A stretch of DNA of 22,647 nucleotides from a virus, in IMG/VR virus record IMGVR_UViG_3300012936_000192, positions 1 to 22,647 of that record; one strand, 5' to 3'. Of the stretch, positions 22,197-22,647 are shown in pieces (position 1 is the stretch's first letter; each line of letters opens with the position of its first letter). The position numbers and the translations under genes are program-made. The notes beneath the pieces were generated by a model. It had not been told where the DNA came from. It did not search any database and saw nothing but the letters and a program-made list of their open reading frames with translations.

Positions 22197-22415
22197 TTAT
22201 TCCTCTTTGCAAGCCGAACGAGGTCGGTCTTTTAGTTCCTGTACTTCTGAGCGGACTTCGCCGAGCTTAGCTCTCACATCCTGACAAGTCTTTCTAAGTC
22301 TAACACCCGCAGACTTGTTACACTTGTGCTGACATTTGTGAGCATCCTTTCTGGCTTCTTCCAGCATCGCAATCGCTTCTTCTAAGAGAGCGCATAAATC
22401 ATTTTCACATCCCAT
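22197..22415 (-). CDS. Cysteine-rich small protein with Hc1 (histone H1-like) resemblance
   Basis: This encodes 72 residues starting one base after the preceding stop. The core NKSAGVRLRKTCQDVRAKLG (33-52) followed by EVRSEVQEL resembles the conserved core of Hc1-type bacterial histone-like proteins (pattern NKAAx-R-RK with a following helix). Unlike those, it has six cysteines (3, 8, 28, 32, 44, 69) and the cluster HKCQHKC at 26-32, which could bind a metal. The protein is otherwise two helices, the first acidic (ALLEEAIAMLEEARKDA). A small DNA-binding or nucleoid-like role is inferred from the resemblance only; a pure helical-hairpin structural protein is an alternative. Confidence 0.55.
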   Translation of the reverse strand: MGCENDLCALLEEAIAMLEEARKDAHKCQHKCNKSAGVRLRKTCQDVRAKLGEVRSEVQELKDRPRSACKEE

Positions 22416-22416
22416 T

Positions 22417-22647
22417 TTATTTACCTCTTACCTTATTAGTTTGTTTTTGTGTTGGTGTGCCAAGTTTTCTCAGCACCTCATACAAGAGGCGTTCACTGAG
22501 AGCAACCTTTTCCATATACTCCATGGACTTCTTGAGATTCTTGTCCGTGGTATTATTCTGGATGGCATCCCATTTTTCGTTCGTAGCGTCAATCAAGTCA
22601 AGGACAGCAGCTTTGATTTTTTCATCGCTTTCTTCTCCGCTGTCTTC
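22417..22647 (-). CDS. C-terminal part of an unidentified protein (runs off the window)
   Basis: The frame is open from the window edge at 22647 to TAA at 22417-22419, giving the last 76 residues. They are charged and helical: DSGEESDEKIKAAVLDLIDA, NEKWDAIQNNTTDKNLKKSM, YMEKVALSERLLYEVLRKLG, ending with a basic tail. No family can be assigned. The stop is one base from the next ATG, so it belongs to the same transcript. Confidence 0.65.
   Translation of the reverse strand, partial: EDSGEESDEKIKAAVLDLIDATNEKWDAIQNNTTDKNLKKSMEYMEKVALSERLLYEVLRKLGTPTQKQTNKVRGK

Overview
This window is a continuous block of virion-assembly genes from a tailed phage with a contractile tail, of the T4 type in the broad sense. 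All recognised genes lie on the minus strand, so transcription runs from base 22647 down to base 1. The assignment rests on a colinear set of T4-type proteins: large terminase (gp17), portal (gp20), prohead protease (gp21), scaffold (gp22), major capsid protein (gp23), neck proteins, tail sheath (gp18), tail tube (gp19), a gp26/gp51-type protein and the start of a tape measure. Several small proteins resemble, from memory, families seen in marine T4-like myoviruses. The host cannot be named from the sequence. Most genes have clear Shine-Dalgarno sequences, so the host uses ordinary SD-led initiation. No tRNA, integrase, transposon or CRISPR array was found.

Layout in the direction of transcription. 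(1) 22647-20702: small accessory and putative internal-head genes, including a cysteine-rich protein with an Hc1 (histone H1-like) flavoured core and two neighbours that share an N-terminal helix ending in a possible gp21 cleavage site. (2) 20684-13909: DNA packaging and prohead genes (terminase, portal, two unknowns, a DUF1360-like membrane protein, an unknown, protease, a scaffold-like unknown), tightly packed and often overlapping. (3) 13907-12565: two host-like genes inserted in the head cassette, a ribosomal protein bS21 homologue and a tubulin/FtsZ-family GTPase, separated by an intrinsic terminator. (4) 12460-9482: scaffold and major capsid protein, ending at a strong terminator. (5) 9373-6694: three neck or tail-completion genes. 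(6) 6583-1: a very large sheath protein, tube, tail assembly chaperone-like pair with a candidate frameshift, a small conserved protein and the start of the tape measure.

Regulation: six intergenic gaps carry one 9-base motif, ACTAYTTAT in the gene direction, each upstream of a head or tail transcription unit. Three copies (ACTACTTAT) follow a hairpin or terminator. The other three (ACTATTTAT) sit in the loop of an inverted repeat. This looks like a phage-specific late promoter coupled to termination. It is the least expected structure in the window, along with the bS21 and tubulin-like genes and the candidate +1 frameshift. No gap between genes exceeds about 120 bases.
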